Source: Armillaria gallica
Taxonomy: Eukaryota; Basidiomycota; Agaricomycetes; Agaricales; Physalacriaceae
Direction of reading: 5' to 3'
Assembly: GCA_037576215.1 (NCBI GenBank)
Contig: JBANDB010000014.1
Span: 558,001-622,000 of the forward strand
DNA: 64,000 nucleotides
Positions 24,057 through 36,630 of this stretch are shown piece by piece. The notes beneath the pieces are model-generated. The model did not search any database and was not told the origin of the DNA. It was given only the letters and a program-made list of their open reading frames with translations. Within the stretch, counting starts at the first letter, position 1. Every line of letters begins with the position of its first letter. Made by a program: the position numbers and the translations under genes.

Positions 24057-27000
24057 TTAAAGTAACCTCACGCTACGCCAGTAGGTCAACCATCTTTCCG
24101 CGTCTTCTCTACCTATCTGTGGAAATACCGCATCTCCAACAGTGATTCTGGGCACACCAAATGCCTCTCGGTTTGTGAAGTTTGCAGTCTTTGCAAAATG
24201 ACGGTAGTGTGGGAGTATGCGGATGGCAGGCAATGCTGCAGCGTCTAGAGTTGATTTCTCCAGCTCTTCTAACCACTGGGTATAAGTGACCAGCTTGACG
24301 TTCAACTCTGCTGAGATCACGCCGGCTATATTGGACCATAGCACAGGTTGAGAATGTACCAGGTGGATAAAGTATTCACGCCGGTCAACATAGTCGACGA
24401 TTGCCTGAGCTGCCATGTGAACGGGAACCCAAGAGATGGCCTGTATATCGTATTGAACAGTCATCCTCCTTCACCAAAAAAACGCTTACCTTATCGTCGC
24501 CAGGGAGGCACCCAAGCTTGGTAGCGCTCTGGACCATTGCTGGAAGCCATTCATTGACGTTCCAATTTCCGTTTGCAGCGCCACTAAGTTGACCAACGCG
24601 GATGACGAGATAGCGTAGGCCCGCTGTAGTGCGCAAAAGTTCCTCTGATACCCACTTAGACTCTCCGTATCCAGTTCCCAGCGCCATTTCTGGGGCGATT
24701 GGGCTTTCCAGCAGTGAATTATCTTCCGAAGCATCTACCAGAATCATGGTAAGCTGCTTGATTTCAGGAAAGGACATACTTACTAACGAAGACCCCAATA
24801 GAACTCGTAAATATCAGTCGACCTTGCGTTTTGAGAGCAAGGTCAATCAAGTTACGTAGTCCGCGGATATTGGACTCAAAGGAAGACAGGCTCAAGTTAA
24901 AATCGACACGCCAGGCTGTCGACACATGAGATCAGAATATGAGGGACGACTAACGGTGTCGTACCAGTGTGAATGATGTGCGTTATTGAGCTAGATAACT
25001 GTGTTGCAAGGTGGAGTCAATATACCGGTGGAAGGAGCATGAAAAGCTGGCCAACCTCGTCGAAAAAATCAGTTCCTTCTGATATATCGGCTTGCACCAG
25101 CACTACTTTATCTGATTCCAGCAGGCCAACGTTGAGCCCGCGGGAAACAAATGCTTCCCGTTGCCTGTCTGATAGTGCGAGTTTCCCCGGCCTGTTCACA
25201 GCGTAGATACGGTCTACACTGGTATCCAAAACCAGGCTTGCCAGTACGTGACTCCCCAACGAGCCCGTCGTACCCGTTAACAGGACGATTTTGCCTAATG
25301 TTGTGCGCAAAGGCGTGCCAGTACTAGTAGACAAGCCCTTTGAATACTTCTTCACCATGGCATGCATGGCCTTGACTCGCGAGTCAGGCTCGGTATGAAC
25401 AGCATCAAGCTTTCCGCGAGCTAATGAGTATAGCAATACGGCAAGTTGCGAGATTGTCGGGTACGCATAAACAAAATTCTCCGTGGTCTGACGAGTGTCG
25501 ATTTGTACTGTATCTCGAAGGGCACGAAGCAATGAATTTCGAATCCATGTGGCTTGCAAGCTGTTAAAATCGACGTCAATCCTGAGAAAATGAACGCAGT
25601 GAATTTTATTTACCTATCACATCCATGTTGAAATAGATCATCGTCGTCAAGAATGGAATGGGAAAGAACCTGTAAAACGATAGTGCGCACAAAATCTTTT
25701 GTGGACTCGGGATCCCATTCCAGAGGCAACGAAATACCGGTTTGTGTGCTTTCCTCGACGGATTTATAAAGGTCTGAGATTTCCTCGCTGTAATCCTCGA
25801 GTATCACTTGACGCCTACCAATGTCGTGAGAAGTTAATATCGTCGGAATTAGCACAGGACTGCGCACCGTGCCGTATTTTTTGAAGTGTACTTGAAAGGC
25901 TTGTCTGGTTTAGCGACAAGGATCATCTGGATTCGATAAGCTACATGTAAGAGTGTTCCAAAAAAAAAGGTAAGAACCTCTTTGAATAGACGCGAATGCT
26001 GAGGGGCAAATGCATTCATTCTTTCAACAGTAGGCCTGCAGTAATAGTCAAAAAGCCATATACTCGACCGGGGACGCATCCTTACCAAATCTGGTTGCGA
26101 AATTGACTTAACAGGTCGGTGTCGGCAGGATCAAAGCTGAATCACGCTTTGGCTCAACGAGCACACCAGCCTGAAACTTTCCGCGACCAAACATAACTGA
26201 GGCGAGAACGTGAGGGTCTTGATTAAGCATGTTCTCTGTGAATTCGTTTGTCAGTCCTGCGGGACCGCGTATAAATGGCCCGGCACATACCCAGAGGCCC
26301 CGGATTTGTCTTCACAAAAAGTAAGTATCGAGGATCAATCTGAAGGTAACATGGAGGGTCACAGGCAGTGTCATACCTTCTCTCCTGTGTTGTGTATGAT
26401 CTGGTCATCTGTCCGTCCGAAGATCTTCCAAAAACCTGTCTTGGTTGCGTGTGGAATGAAGAGATCCGAGGTTGCATAAGCATCAACATCATTGACCTTG
26501 GTATTGAGGACACTCGGCTGGCAAAAAGGATTCGACTAAGAAAGCACCGTAAGATGAAAAGAGTCGACTTATACTTAAGATAATGCATACTATCATGACA
26601 AGCTCATACAGATTATTTCCATTGGGTACCATTTCCGCTTTGACAAACCCAGGAAATTGGAAGTAGTCCCAATCGTAACCTACCTGGGCTACGCAGATAA
26701 GCACCGCTGATACTAAAACGTGTAGTTAAAGACCTACCAGGTAAGACGGGACACGTGGGCCCGCCTTCGGTCCTTTAAATCAGTCAGGTTCTATTTGATG
26801 ACATATGATGACCATCGACAAGACTTACGATCCATAGAGATTGAACAGTGAGACACCTTTGGACGTCATATAGTCTCCGGCTTCCTTGTCCAAAGGCCCA
26901 CCACCGAAAAGCTAACATTGGAATATCTTGACCAAGTTCGATTTTAATGAGCTTCTGCACATACCACGCCTGAACGAGTAGAGATCCATTCAACATATTC

Positions 27001-28163
27001 TGGTTGTCGTGACCATGTCTGTCGATTAGTGTAAATCGCTGGACATCTGACAACTTGGTTGCGAATGTCGTACCTCAACGAAGGATGAGACACAGAAGAT
27101 AAAGTCGGCTTGTACTGCCCTTGCAGATTTAAATAAATTTTCTGCCGTCGGGAGAATGGCAGGTGATTGGGGTTCGAAGGCACTGAAGACCAAGCCGGAT
27201 GATGCCTATAAAAGGGTCAGAAGAATGCTTGTATTGAAGAGGATGGATGCGTACGGTCCATAAGAGCTGTAAGACGCCCATGCCGTGGTACAAGGGCACA
27301 ACATGAAAAGAGAATAGAAGGCCACATAAATCTCTTTCGCCAAACCATGGTATCAAACTCAATTGAAGCAGTCGATGGTGTGTCCAGGCAATTGGCTTTG
27401 GGTGTGCCGTTGTACCTAAGGACAAAGTCCATGAGTGAGGTTGGAAGGTAAATAAAAAAACACAAAATTACCCGATGAGTGCAAGTATAAAGCAGGCGAA
27501 TCCGGATCTATATGCGGCAGTGGGAGATCAAGTTCGCATCAGTGTTTTTCTCCCATTGAGACTGGAAGTAGTCCTCAAAAGCCGGAATGGGAGATTGTTC
27601 CGGCGACGTATCTGACGGATATTGTGATTTCAAGATTTCGAGTGCTTCATTTGCAAGATCCTGCATTGATGCATCCCGACCAACAAGAACATGCTGCACG
27701 CCCACCTTATGCAGAAGATGTGCCACCGCAACGGGCGAATTTCGGGGCGAGATAGGGAAGAAGACGTAGTTTGCACGCAACAAACTCATCATCGTGACAA
27801 AATATGTTATAGAGTCTGTATGAACTTATGGTCATGGATGCGTCGCATTCGACGAAAGAAGGACGGACCAGACAAAGACAAAATGGCCACCACCGGTGGC
27901 TTTGTCGCAGATTGGAGCCGTCTTCTCATCAATCGTGCGCCAGTATATATCGCGGATACAGCCTCTGCCCAGTTTATCGTCTGGACGCTGCCGTCTTCGC
28001 GGGCATACACAAACAGCCGATGTTTGGGTGACTGTTGAAGATGCCATGCGTAGATCTCCTGAATGGTAAGTGACCCATCCAGTGGAGGAGTTCGGAACGT
28101 AGGACTGGAAAGCCCTTGAGGTTGGGGCGGTTGAGGAATCGCGCGTTGTCTGGAGAAAGGCAT
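24057..28163 (-). CDS. NRPS-like adenylate-forming reductase (A-T-R)
   Basis: Single-module enzyme that activates a carboxylic acid as AMP ester, loads it on a phosphopantetheine arm and reduces it to aldehyde or alcohol, as in the alpha-aminoadipate reductase-like families of basidiomycetes. N-terminus: MPFSRQRAIPQPPQPQGLSS and LTIQEIYAWHLQQSPKHRLF. The A3 core is split by an intron and joins as HSSGTTAHPKPI. A later exon has PTVERMNAFAPQHSRLFKE and AKPDKPFKYTSKNTARR-like sequence. The carrier domain shows DDDLFQHGCD joined to SLQATWIRN; the Ser after GCD is the attachment site. The reductase starts VLLTGTTGSLGSHVLASLVL (NADP Rossmann), then FTSSIGV and TGYGESKWVSEELL (YxxxK catalytic pair) and ends YWRSVRLL. 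At least twelve small introns. Frame looks intact. No pathway partners lie beside it. Confidence 0.9.
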
Positions 28164-28366
28164 GGACCAAAGATGTCGTATACAGTAATTTCCACAATGG
28201 ATTCGTTTAAATAGGTTTCAGAGCCTCCGTGTGAAAGTGCAGAAGGGGCCAGTAGTGAACTTCTTCGCCCATAAGGACATGATGGTCCAGTGATATCGCA
28301 GCATTCACATTCAATCGGAACAACGTAGGCCATCAGTGAGTTCCAACTTACTTACCAATCCAAGGA

Positions 28367-28700
28367 CCAGTAAGACCTTTGGAAAACTGGCACGTCAATT
28401 CGGTATAACCGCAGGGCCGGTTACTCGTTGTTCGTTTTTCATCCAGTCCGTAAGTATGGCTTGATGTGCAATACATTTTGGTAGGTTGTGAGATATAGCT
28501 ATAATATAGTTATATTCACCATTTCCGAATGTTTCAAAGTCTGAGTTATTCGATAAAGAGCCCAGTGAAAAAGTTGCAAGGCTGTTGTGAGGCGGAAAGT
28601 GGAACATAAGGCTGATATGGGCGGGTGAAAAACGAATGACGGGCGACCGGCCCTGCGTTTACCGAATTGACGTGCCAGTTTTTCCCAAGGGTCTTCCTGG
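28367..28700. mobile_element. Foldback (MITE-like) element with about 75-bp terminal inverted repeats
   Basis: The left arm (28367-28444) and the reverse complement of the right arm (about 28622-28700) both read AAGACC, TTGG, AAAACTGGCACGTCAATTCG and GCAGGGCCGGT, then a CGTTTTTCA block, with a few mismatches and 1-nt gaps. The loop of about 175 bp is AT-rich and has no coding. It sits 200 bp upstream of the NRPS-like start. No clear target-site duplication was found. Confidence 0.75.
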
Positions 28701-29089
28701 ATGATTCCATTCGAAGCTGCTGACTTAGTCCTGTGACACTCCTTTCTATATTGCAAGTCGACGGTAGCGTTTAGAGTTTAGAAAACAGTTGGGTATGCGG
28801 TCTGCAGCGACACTACCGCTGACTGATCAGTGACTGAGTAAAAGTGGGCCAAGCACGTGATGGTTCCTGTGTCGAATCTTGAGCTTCAACTTCCACCAAT
28901 ACTGAGGTCCTTTGTATATTATGACCACATGAACTTTCTTTGTGCCTCTTCTATTGGTATGTACATAGCAATTTTTGAAGGGGGGATCGAATTGACAGAA
29001 TGTAAGGAGACATGAATTCACTTCCGGGTGACTCTGGCAAAGTCAACACAATCCTACATAATTTAAGGTACTACGCTTGTTCATCCAGT
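28701..29089. other. Intergenic
   Basis: Between the foldback element and the plus-strand orphan at 29090. Nothing recognisable. Confidence 0.5.
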
Positions 29090-30039
29090 ATGACCTACAA
29101 TAATTTTTTGCTAGAGGCGAACAGTTCAGACATTCTCAGAATATCCAACGGTCCCGCACCAGGGCCCATCTTCGGGCTGGGCTGACACACAACTCTCCGA
29201 CGCTGCCATTCAGGCTTCACGATCATGGTTTTGCTGCAACGGAAGACTTAGAGAGCGCTGCAGAGACGCCTCAGACGTGGTCGGGTCCGAAACCGCCCAA
29301 GAGCTGGCGTTTGCCGGTCGAGGAGAACGCCAGTATCACGCGAGCAAGTATGCTTTCGCTCGTACTCTCGGCGCCATCGCACAATTCGGTGCCCTCGCTT
29401 TCTCTCTTATGTTTGAGGCGAATTGCGACTATGCCGACAGACGAGTTCATACACGACGTTCTACCTTTTGTTCCTCCCCATTTGCGTTGTCAGCTTCTTC
29501 GCGACACCGCGGTGCATTGCCCTCTGCCCAATGCCAAGCTGTATGCTCTATGCGAACCTGAAGGAACGGCAGGTGGAGAGCTGATAATTGTTGGTCCTAC
29601 GCAGTCGCTGCGTAACGGCTTCTTTCTACACTCATCATCTGATGCAGCTAAGGAAGGCATGGATCGGGCGGACTGGGATGAAGAGGAATGGAGTCCCAGT
29701 CCTTTGCACACATTCATTCTTCTCTCCAGTTCTTTGTCGACCTCTACCTTCCTCACCCTTCCGCCAACCATAACACACATGGCACTGATAAATCTGCCCA
29801 ACGCATTACCTCTGCACCGTTTGCCTGGTATTTGTCCCTTGCTCGTTGTATTGGACCTATCGTACAACATATGGTTGCACCCCTCATACAAAGAGGCTAC
29901 CAAGATATTAGATCGGGTACAGTGGAGTCGCTGGACGCAGTTACGGAAGCTTGGGTTCAGGGACTGTTACGTTTATGACGGTATGCTGGCCAAACTGAAC
30001 CAAGGTAGGTGGGACGATGTAGAAGTTGTATTAACCTAG
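29090..30039 (+). CDS. Orphan protein with an LRR-like block
   Basis: I do not recognise the family with confidence. A plausible first exon starts at 29090 (MTYNNFLLEANSSDILRISN). After a short, not exactly placed intron near 29150-29217 the frame reads RLHDHGFAATEDLESAAETP and stays open to 30039. Middle part: LPFVPPHLRCQLLRDTAVHC and PEGTAGGELIIVGPTQSLRN. The later part has leucine-patterned blocks LPPTITHMALINLPNALPLH and CPLLVVLDLSYNIWLHPSYK, which look like leucine-rich repeat strands, and it ends KLGFRDCYVYDGMLAKLNQG. An F-box/LRR-type adaptor is possible, but no F-box is seen. No frame breaks in the long exon. Confidence 0.6.
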
Positions 30040-30630
30040 TATACTTCCATTCCAATTCCGTTATCAAGATATATATGATACCGTAACGATACAGTGCAGA
30101 GCGAAGAACAACATCTGCGACGGCTTGCGCAATATGGGCGTAGCATTGTGAGATAGATAATCAAGTAGGAACTGAGAATGACGAATCAGCAAATATCGAC
30201 GACGCCACGATGAGAGAAGATACCAGCTGGCACGGGACGAAGAAGTCATCTCTCAGGTACTAAGACTCGAATCTGTTCATAAAGTGCCGCTAATAGCCAA
30301 ATATTGTTACTGGTCAGCGAGAACAGAATCTATATGGACAAGCATGTTATCCCCCAACCAAGAAATGACTGCTCTCTTGTAGGAACAACACCTCCCCATC
30401 CAAAAAAATAAAAATGATTGTACAATGAATACATCCTGCGTAGTAGATGGTATATGAGAGTACTGGGTAAATATAAACAAGAATATGACAACAACAAAAA
30501 ACTTCGTAAAATATATAAGACGTTACACATGCCAGTTCGTAAGTCAGACCGTCTGGGGTAGCATTATCCTTAGTATGCGTTGATTCGATTTATCGTCGAC
30601 GACAGTCATGCCATGCCTGGTGTCCGTCAG
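30040..30630. other. Intergenic between convergent genes
   Basis: 3' flanks of the LRR-like orphan and the Smr-like gene; AT-rich with several TATATA-like stretches. No gene seen. Confidence 0.55.
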
Positions 30631-32624
30631 TCAGTGCGAAGGTGAAGAGATAAAAATGGAGACACACTCTTTCATGGCGGTGTGCAGTTTCAACTTGATG
30701 GGACGCCCCTTTGGTGCCTTCGGTACGGTAACAACCAATGGTTTATCCAGCTTCCCTGCACTCAGGAAATACGCCAGCCGCTTCTCCGTAGCTTCCAGTG
30801 CCTTCTGCGCTGTTAGCCCCGTCAAGTCGAGTTCATTAGATTGCTCGTCCGGATTAGTTTCTTCCACGAAACGATTAGCAGCAATAAAGACAGATAAACA
30901 CAAATACTCACCGGAAAAGAACTTCTTCTCCGCTCTTTCCTTAGTCTTCGCCATTTTCCGTCTTAGGGTTTCCAGCTCCTTGGTCTTTAAGAACTTCAGA
31001 CCTGCGCCAGCCTCGCCATCCGCCTCAAGCGCGTCTATCTGCCGTTCCAACTCTTTCTCCTGGTCAGCGTACTCAGCCATCTTGCTGCAGTGTGCTCGAG
31101 CGTCTTGAAGGAGAGAAGTTGTGGAACTGATACTCGTGTCGCTAGACGGTGTCGGTGGTCTTGGGACTGATTCGCCTTCTGGGGATTCAGCTTCGTCATT
31201 GAGTAAAGGTACATGGGGATAGGGAGGAGGAGGGTTGGTCTGGTCCTCTGGTATGATATTTAGGATATCTTTGTTGATAGAGGAAGCGCGCGCGAGGTTG
31301 CTGGCCATATCCGTAGATTCAGATGTTGACGTCGTCATTGAATGTGTATGCTGGAGTCCACCTGCAGCTGCAGACGAACCGGGGGCATCGTCGTCTGCCG
31401 GCGAGTCGGTTGCAGGGAGAGATCGGGGGTTCCGCGTCGGGAGTGGGAACTTGAGCCTGGGGAAAACGAACGGGAATGGGCATTCCTGAAAACGATGCAT
31501 CGACCTCGGACTGAGCTTTAGGCATACCCAATGGCTTTGATGAGGAGGGAGCTGCTGCACGAGAGGAAGAAGGGAACATTTTCAGAGGACGCATGGGGTC
31601 ATCCTTAGGTGGGGGGTCGGCGCACCATCCTCCATCTCGACGTTCTCCCACTCAGAGTCGATGCCAGTCTCTGGAAGATCAGGAATGACCGGAACCTCTG
31701 ATGCAGGTGGGGTAATTACACGCTCTTCCTGAGGAGGATCATAGTGAGAGTCTTCTGGTGTAGGTGGGAAGACAGTGGGATCTTGCTTCGGTGTATTGGG
31801 TTCCTCATCTGCGACAACGATCTCCGGGAGATCCACAGTAGGATCCAAAGTAGTTGGGTCCATTTGCTCTGTCGTGTCGGAAGAAGAGGAGGAGGCGTAG
31901 AGGTCGTCATTGTCCTGAGGAGGCATAGAAGGAATGTGAAGTCCCTCGATGTTCCCTGGCCTGATACCAGACTTTCTGTATCCGTGTCATGGATTGGAAT
32001 GGAAACAGAAGCCGGTGGGGATGCGCGCGAGCTGGCTGATATCGAGCTCTGGGTCTCTGTCTCTGACACTTCACCTGGGAAAAAGCCTGGCACGGGCCTC
32101 TTGGGCGCACGAGGCGGCGCAGGTGCAATATCTAATGAAGGCTGAGAGATTGTCGGGGTAGTGGTGAGGACAGATGGTGCTCTTGAGCCGACTGCTGAGG
32201 AAATGATGGAGGCCGTCCGGGAAGGCGAAAATCGGACGATGCGAGGCTTCGTGAATGGCGTCAAGGTGGGTACCGACCTGGTCAGCAGAAACAGTTCCCG
32301 CCTGAGGCGGTGCCATGCCCTGCGCATGCCCGTCTCATGCCAAATACTCGGTGCAATATCTGCCAACACCATCCCCAGGCCCGTCCAGACGACGACGAGA
32401 AGCAAGCGAGTAATGCTCTCGGTGACCAAAAAATCAATAAAAAGACGGACCGCATATCCAACGTATGGATCAAATGAATATGGCATTTTCTGGAGGAAAT
32501 GAAGAAGGACAACGCCCTCCCAGAGGCCAATGATAGAACCGGTGAGCTTGAGGTTGTTGCGAGCGACGGTGTTGATGACGAAACGAAGGGCGGTGCCTGC
32601 ACCTATGGCGAATATGCTGTCCAT
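30631..32624 (-). CDS. Membrane-anchored protein with C-terminal Smr-like domain
   Basis: The N-terminus (MDSIFAIGAGTALRFVINTV, then SIIGLWEGVVLLHFLQKMPY and LFIDFLVTESITRLLLVVVW) has three hydrophobic segments suited to membrane insertion. A long Ser/Pro/Glu-rich linker follows. An intron of 53 nt (GTATCA...CTCCTCAG) joins TESL to DNDDLYASSSSSD. The C-terminal part has an alpha-helical stretch (ADQEKELERQIDALEADGEA; KFLKTKELETLRRKMAKTKE) and then ELDLTGLTAQKALEATEKRL with LVVTVPKAPKGRPIKLKL, which resembles an Smr domain (x-DLHGL-x-EA) but has Thr in place of His and lacks the GKGxHS loop. Splicing at 31.4-31.65 kb is not resolved. An alternative Met lies at 32699. Function unknown; a degenerate or divergent nucleic-acid-binding Smr fold is inference. 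Confidence 0.55.
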
Positions 32625-32699
32625 GATGAGGGCGACGCGACGGTTGCTGACATGGAAGGGCGACGATCGTGATGAAAACACTGAGCCCACGATACTCAT

Positions 32700-33172
32700 C
32701 GTCCCGGTGGTGATAACAAAAGGAAACTATATTTGGGTTTGATTCGGGATTATTTATTTTGTAAATAGAAATACGGAATGGTGACGTCACAAAATGCTGG
32801 GAAATGCGAACAAGTTCAAATCGTTGGCCTTTTCCATAGTGGAGCTATCAACTCCGAACTAGATTGCATTCCGCGTTGGGCACCATCACTTCTGGATCTC
32901 GACCGGCATCATCGATCATGTTTTCCTGGACTTCACATTTTCAATCTTATTCACAGAATTTCACGCTATCACCCACCTGTTCTCACTCGATATTCAATGT
33001 TTTGTCGACGGGTGCTGCACTATGAAGCTGGCAATCAGGGACTCTGCTTGGGTCCCAGAGCCTCACCCCCGAGAACGGAGGCTATTGCTGCATCCTAGCC
33101 TGATGTACTTCATCGATAAAGGCATTCGAAAAGACGTGGTTGCGATTGGTTCGATGCAGAGGGAGTATTCGA
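32700..33172. other. Intergenic left of the tandem duplication
   Basis: Short plus-strand open frames only, with no recognisable content. Ends at the left breakpoint of duplication copy A. Confidence 0.5.
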
Positions 33173-33639
33173 GAAGTCAAGATTGTATTGCACCACAAGA
33201 TAAATTTTCAGACGCGTCGTGGCAGGTACTCGTATTTTTTTGGTATGTATCTTGTCATGTCAGGGTACTCTCTGCGTTTTTAGTCGGTCTACGGCCATGA
33301 CCTACCCTGACGCCATGCATTACTGGACTCAATTCTCCACGACGATTACATCGATAGCTCCAGCATCAACACATTTTAGTATTAATTTTACAGGTGCGTG
33401 AGATTTCTGAGCTTACTTAGTTGGAAACGGACTTACCTTTTCACAAAGCCGAACCCGACTAGTAAGGAAAAGGCTTCGTCCAGAAAAGTCGTCTTCTATT
33501 GCTTCAAAGAATACTTATAATGATCCTTGAAATCATTCTGCTCTCGTTTCACAACGACCACCTCCAATCATACAGTCAATGTAAAAACCGTGAGTAAACT
33601 CTACTTACTTTTCGCTGCGACCTGACTTCTCGTTCTTAG

Positions 33640-33991
33640 CAAAATCAGGATCGCCCCGCTAATGGCGTAGAGGAAGTAGGCCTTCACGACGACGTAGCAC
33701 TGCCCATGGCAGAGGAAAAAAGCAGCTCACGGTGAAGCCGATGACCCCCTTGGGCCCTTTATCGCTAGACTTCGTGAAGTAAGCATATGCTACTGGTCCT
33801 TATTGAAACTAACAAAGAGAACAGTGTGGGAATATGACTCCGTCCATGCCCAGGAAAGATTTCTTAGGGCCATGGCCCGCGACCTATTAGCTACTATCGC
33901 TGAGTTGCCCGAGGACAAAGCTTCTTTGATTCTTCAGTTGAACTTCATGCATTATTTCCTGAGGTTGTTGGCGAGGGGAGAGTATGAGTAG
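33640..33991 (+). pseudogene. Small two-exon gene, copy A (exon 1 broken)
   Basis: The family is not recognised. The first exon follows an acceptor TTCTTAG at 33639 and reads QNQDRPANGVEEVGLHDDVA then MAEEK (ATG 33706). Compared with copy B it has one extra A in GAGGAAAAAAGC, which shifts the frame into a stop. The intron is GTAAGC...ACAAAG. The second exon is intact: RTVWEYDSVHAQERFLRAMA, then ATIAELPEDKASLILQLNFM and HYFLRLLARGEYE before the stop at 33989. The helical, Leu-rich ending suggests a small soluble helical protein. Confidence 0.6.
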
Positions 33992-34810
33992 ACCTAGCCT
34001 GTCTGGGGACCTCCATATGTACCAGATTCCTGCCATGTTATTCGTTGAAAAAGGTTGCTTTTAGACCAAACGTTCAGATTGTGCCCATGGTTAATACTGG
34101 CAAAGTGTGAACCCACGACATAGATATCTGGACTACTTACTAGCATCCACCATCATTCAGGTGCTCATCTTGGTCGTGTTGAAAATGAGAAAAGTGAATA
34201 GACTGTAAGGGTATGCGCCGTTTCCCTTCAAGAAACAACCTCAGCCCTACCGTAGTCGTGTATGTAGTGTCTGTCTATGAGACTAGAGCAGCTCTGCATG
34301 AGCAAAGAGATGGCTGTACTTAATACCGAGGACTAACTTGTGTTTCAACACAGCCGGGAAGGAAATGGTCGCAACGGACCAACGATGTGTCAACTCTGCA
34401 TATTTAGCAGAACCCCAAAGTTCCTGGAGAGATGGATGGGGAAATTATTCAGCTAAGACGTATATAGTGCCATTGATGCGTGTATCACTTGCCTAGAAAA
34501 GTGATTGTCGCGAGTCAATGCTAGTGCCGGAGGCGTTACCACGATCAGGCACTGCATTGATGGTGGAGACGATCAACATGATTGCCCAAGTAAGTTAGAC
34601 ACGGAACCAGGATGCCTGAGCGCGCCTCACCGTACCCTAGAATAGTATCATGAACCAAAAGTCAGGAGTATACGAGAAGTTTCCTGCAATCAGGTCGGTG
34701 GAGTTGAAGATGGAAATATACTGTGTTGCAAATGTATGATCTCCATGTAAAACATATAGATAGGAAGTTACATGTCGAACGCAATGGTTCTGAATCAAGA
34801 CTTGGGGTTG

Positions 34811-36110
34811 TCAAACATTCGGCTTCTGTTCATTTCCAGTTGCAGCGGAATCCGAATCTACAAGGATAATACTCCGAGCATTAACCCCAACCGTGTCCTG
34901 CGTACTCGTCATTTCCTCGTGACGAGAGTGGGCAAAGCGAATGGAGTCAAAGGGCGTGGCAGTCAACGCCGTTTCCCTCCAAGAATGGTCCGGACGAGCG
35001 TGTCCAGAAGCTATTCTGCCGACAATCAGAGTGGGCGCGATTCCCTGCTCAAAAATTGGTCAACTGGGTTCTGGTTGGACAATAAGTTTACGACACTTAC
35101 CCTAAACGCTGCGGCAATGACATCCAAGTAGTCATCCGCTATGCTGTTGTGGGCGACCAGTGCTACGTAAATGATTAAAGATACCGAAAAGAGAGCTGCC
35201 GACTCCACGACCACCTCAATGGAACCCCGGTATGTGCGGATGCCCGATGCATATTGTGCTCCGCCTACGCTCACAATACGATACACAATTAGCACGGTGC
35301 ATAAGAGTGTTGTAGCGAGAGTCATTGCGATGTAGACGGTCGTCAAATCGATTGACGTTCCCTGCGCAGAGTCTTGGCTCACAGAGTCGACCATGTCCCG
35401 TAAACCATGATAGGTCTGGATACTTTTGATCGCTAAGAATAATTCAACACTCGTCGTAGAGAAGTGAAAGCACAACTTACTAGCGCTGGTTATGGTACAC
35501 AAAATCGGGATCAAGACGATTGACCAGCGGCGGCCCCAGACTATCCAGCAGCGCCATATCTATGGGCGAGCTCAAGTCAGGTCAACGGGGAAAAGAGTGT
35601 GAAGCAACACACCAAAGCAGTATCAGCGAGAGCCGTGCTGATAAGACCGGTAATACCAGAAACCAGGTAATGAGGCGGTCGTAACGAGGAGGTAGCTCCG
35701 AACATCGCCATGAATATACTCCAGAAATTTTGTCCATCGGTGATAAACGCGGTACGTGTGAAGGACCAATTGAAAGCAAAGTCGATTACAGCGAGGATGT
35801 AAAGCGAGAGGACCGTGAACAGCATGAATTCCCTGTATCGGTGCTCGTTCCCGTGAACTGCAATGGAAGAGGTTCAACTCCAGAGGAAGAGAGGAGGAGG
35901 TATATACTCACACATGTACCATAATGTAACAGCTAGTATACAGCTGTACGCGCCTGGGAGAGCTGTAGATTGAGAAGAAAGAGAAAGTAACGAAAACCTA
36001 CCAAGTAACAAAGCCTGAAGTATCATCGAATTTAGAGATGCATCGAGCACTTGGAATATCATTGCTAGATCTGCGTCTGTGAGGTCTGGAATTGCAGGCT
36101 GTGATGCCAT
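34811..36110 (-). CDS. Seven-helix membrane protein of basidiomycete type, copy A
   Basis: Multi-exon gene starting MASQPAIPDLTDADLAMIFQ at 36110. Hydrophobic segments in order include PGAYSCILAVTLWYMC, FTVLSLYILAVIDFAFNW, ITGLISTALADTAL joined by splicing to WRCWIVWGRRWSIVLIPILC, TVYIAMTLATTLLCTVLIVY and LFSVSLIIYVALVAHN. The ADTAL-WRCWIVWGRRW block is characteristic of a large, mostly unnamed seven-helix family in Agaricomycetes. The cytosolic tail reads IAPTLIVGRIASGHARPDHS, then TATPFDSIRFAHSRHEEMTS and ends EQKPNV. Its role is unknown; a receptor-like sensor is only a guess. About six exons and no frame break. Nearly identical to copy B at 39845-41157. Confidence 0.8.
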
Positions 36111-36630
36111 TTTAGAACGAAGATTATAATGAATGAGATGTTCAACGAGGTATGTAGAATTTCAGAGTCTTTATATGACGAGTACTGAAACATGACCTGG
36201 AACGGTTTCGTTGGCCCCGCTGGTGCGTTCCTAGCAAGATTCTCAGTGTCCTTCAGGGTCCGAAGGTACAGCCAATGAAGATATGAGCGCAGGACATAAT
36301 GTTATATTTAGCAGAGCGGAGTCCCTAAGAAAGTGATGGGAGGCTGACTTCAATTCGATTGTCGCGTAAAGAGTATGATTGATGTATTGCCTATCTGTAA
36401 AAATATCCATTACGAGCCAATCGTGGGTAGGAATTCTGTGCTCAGATACAATGATGACCGATGATGATCAAGATTTTCCGGATAAGTGGGCACGAAAGCG
36501 TACTAGTAGAACAGCCTCGTAGACCAAAACAACGACACTAGTCGCGAAAGTTTCAGTGCCATGACTGAATAAATTGGCAGAGTTGAAACGTACTGTGTTA
36601 GGGTTTTCTCAAGCTGAGTAACACTAAGAG

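Noticed and set aside
31930..31990. Apparent frameshift in the Smr-like gene
   Set aside because: A 53-nt intron with GTATCA donor and CTCCTCAG acceptor joins both frames in phase, so no error is needed.
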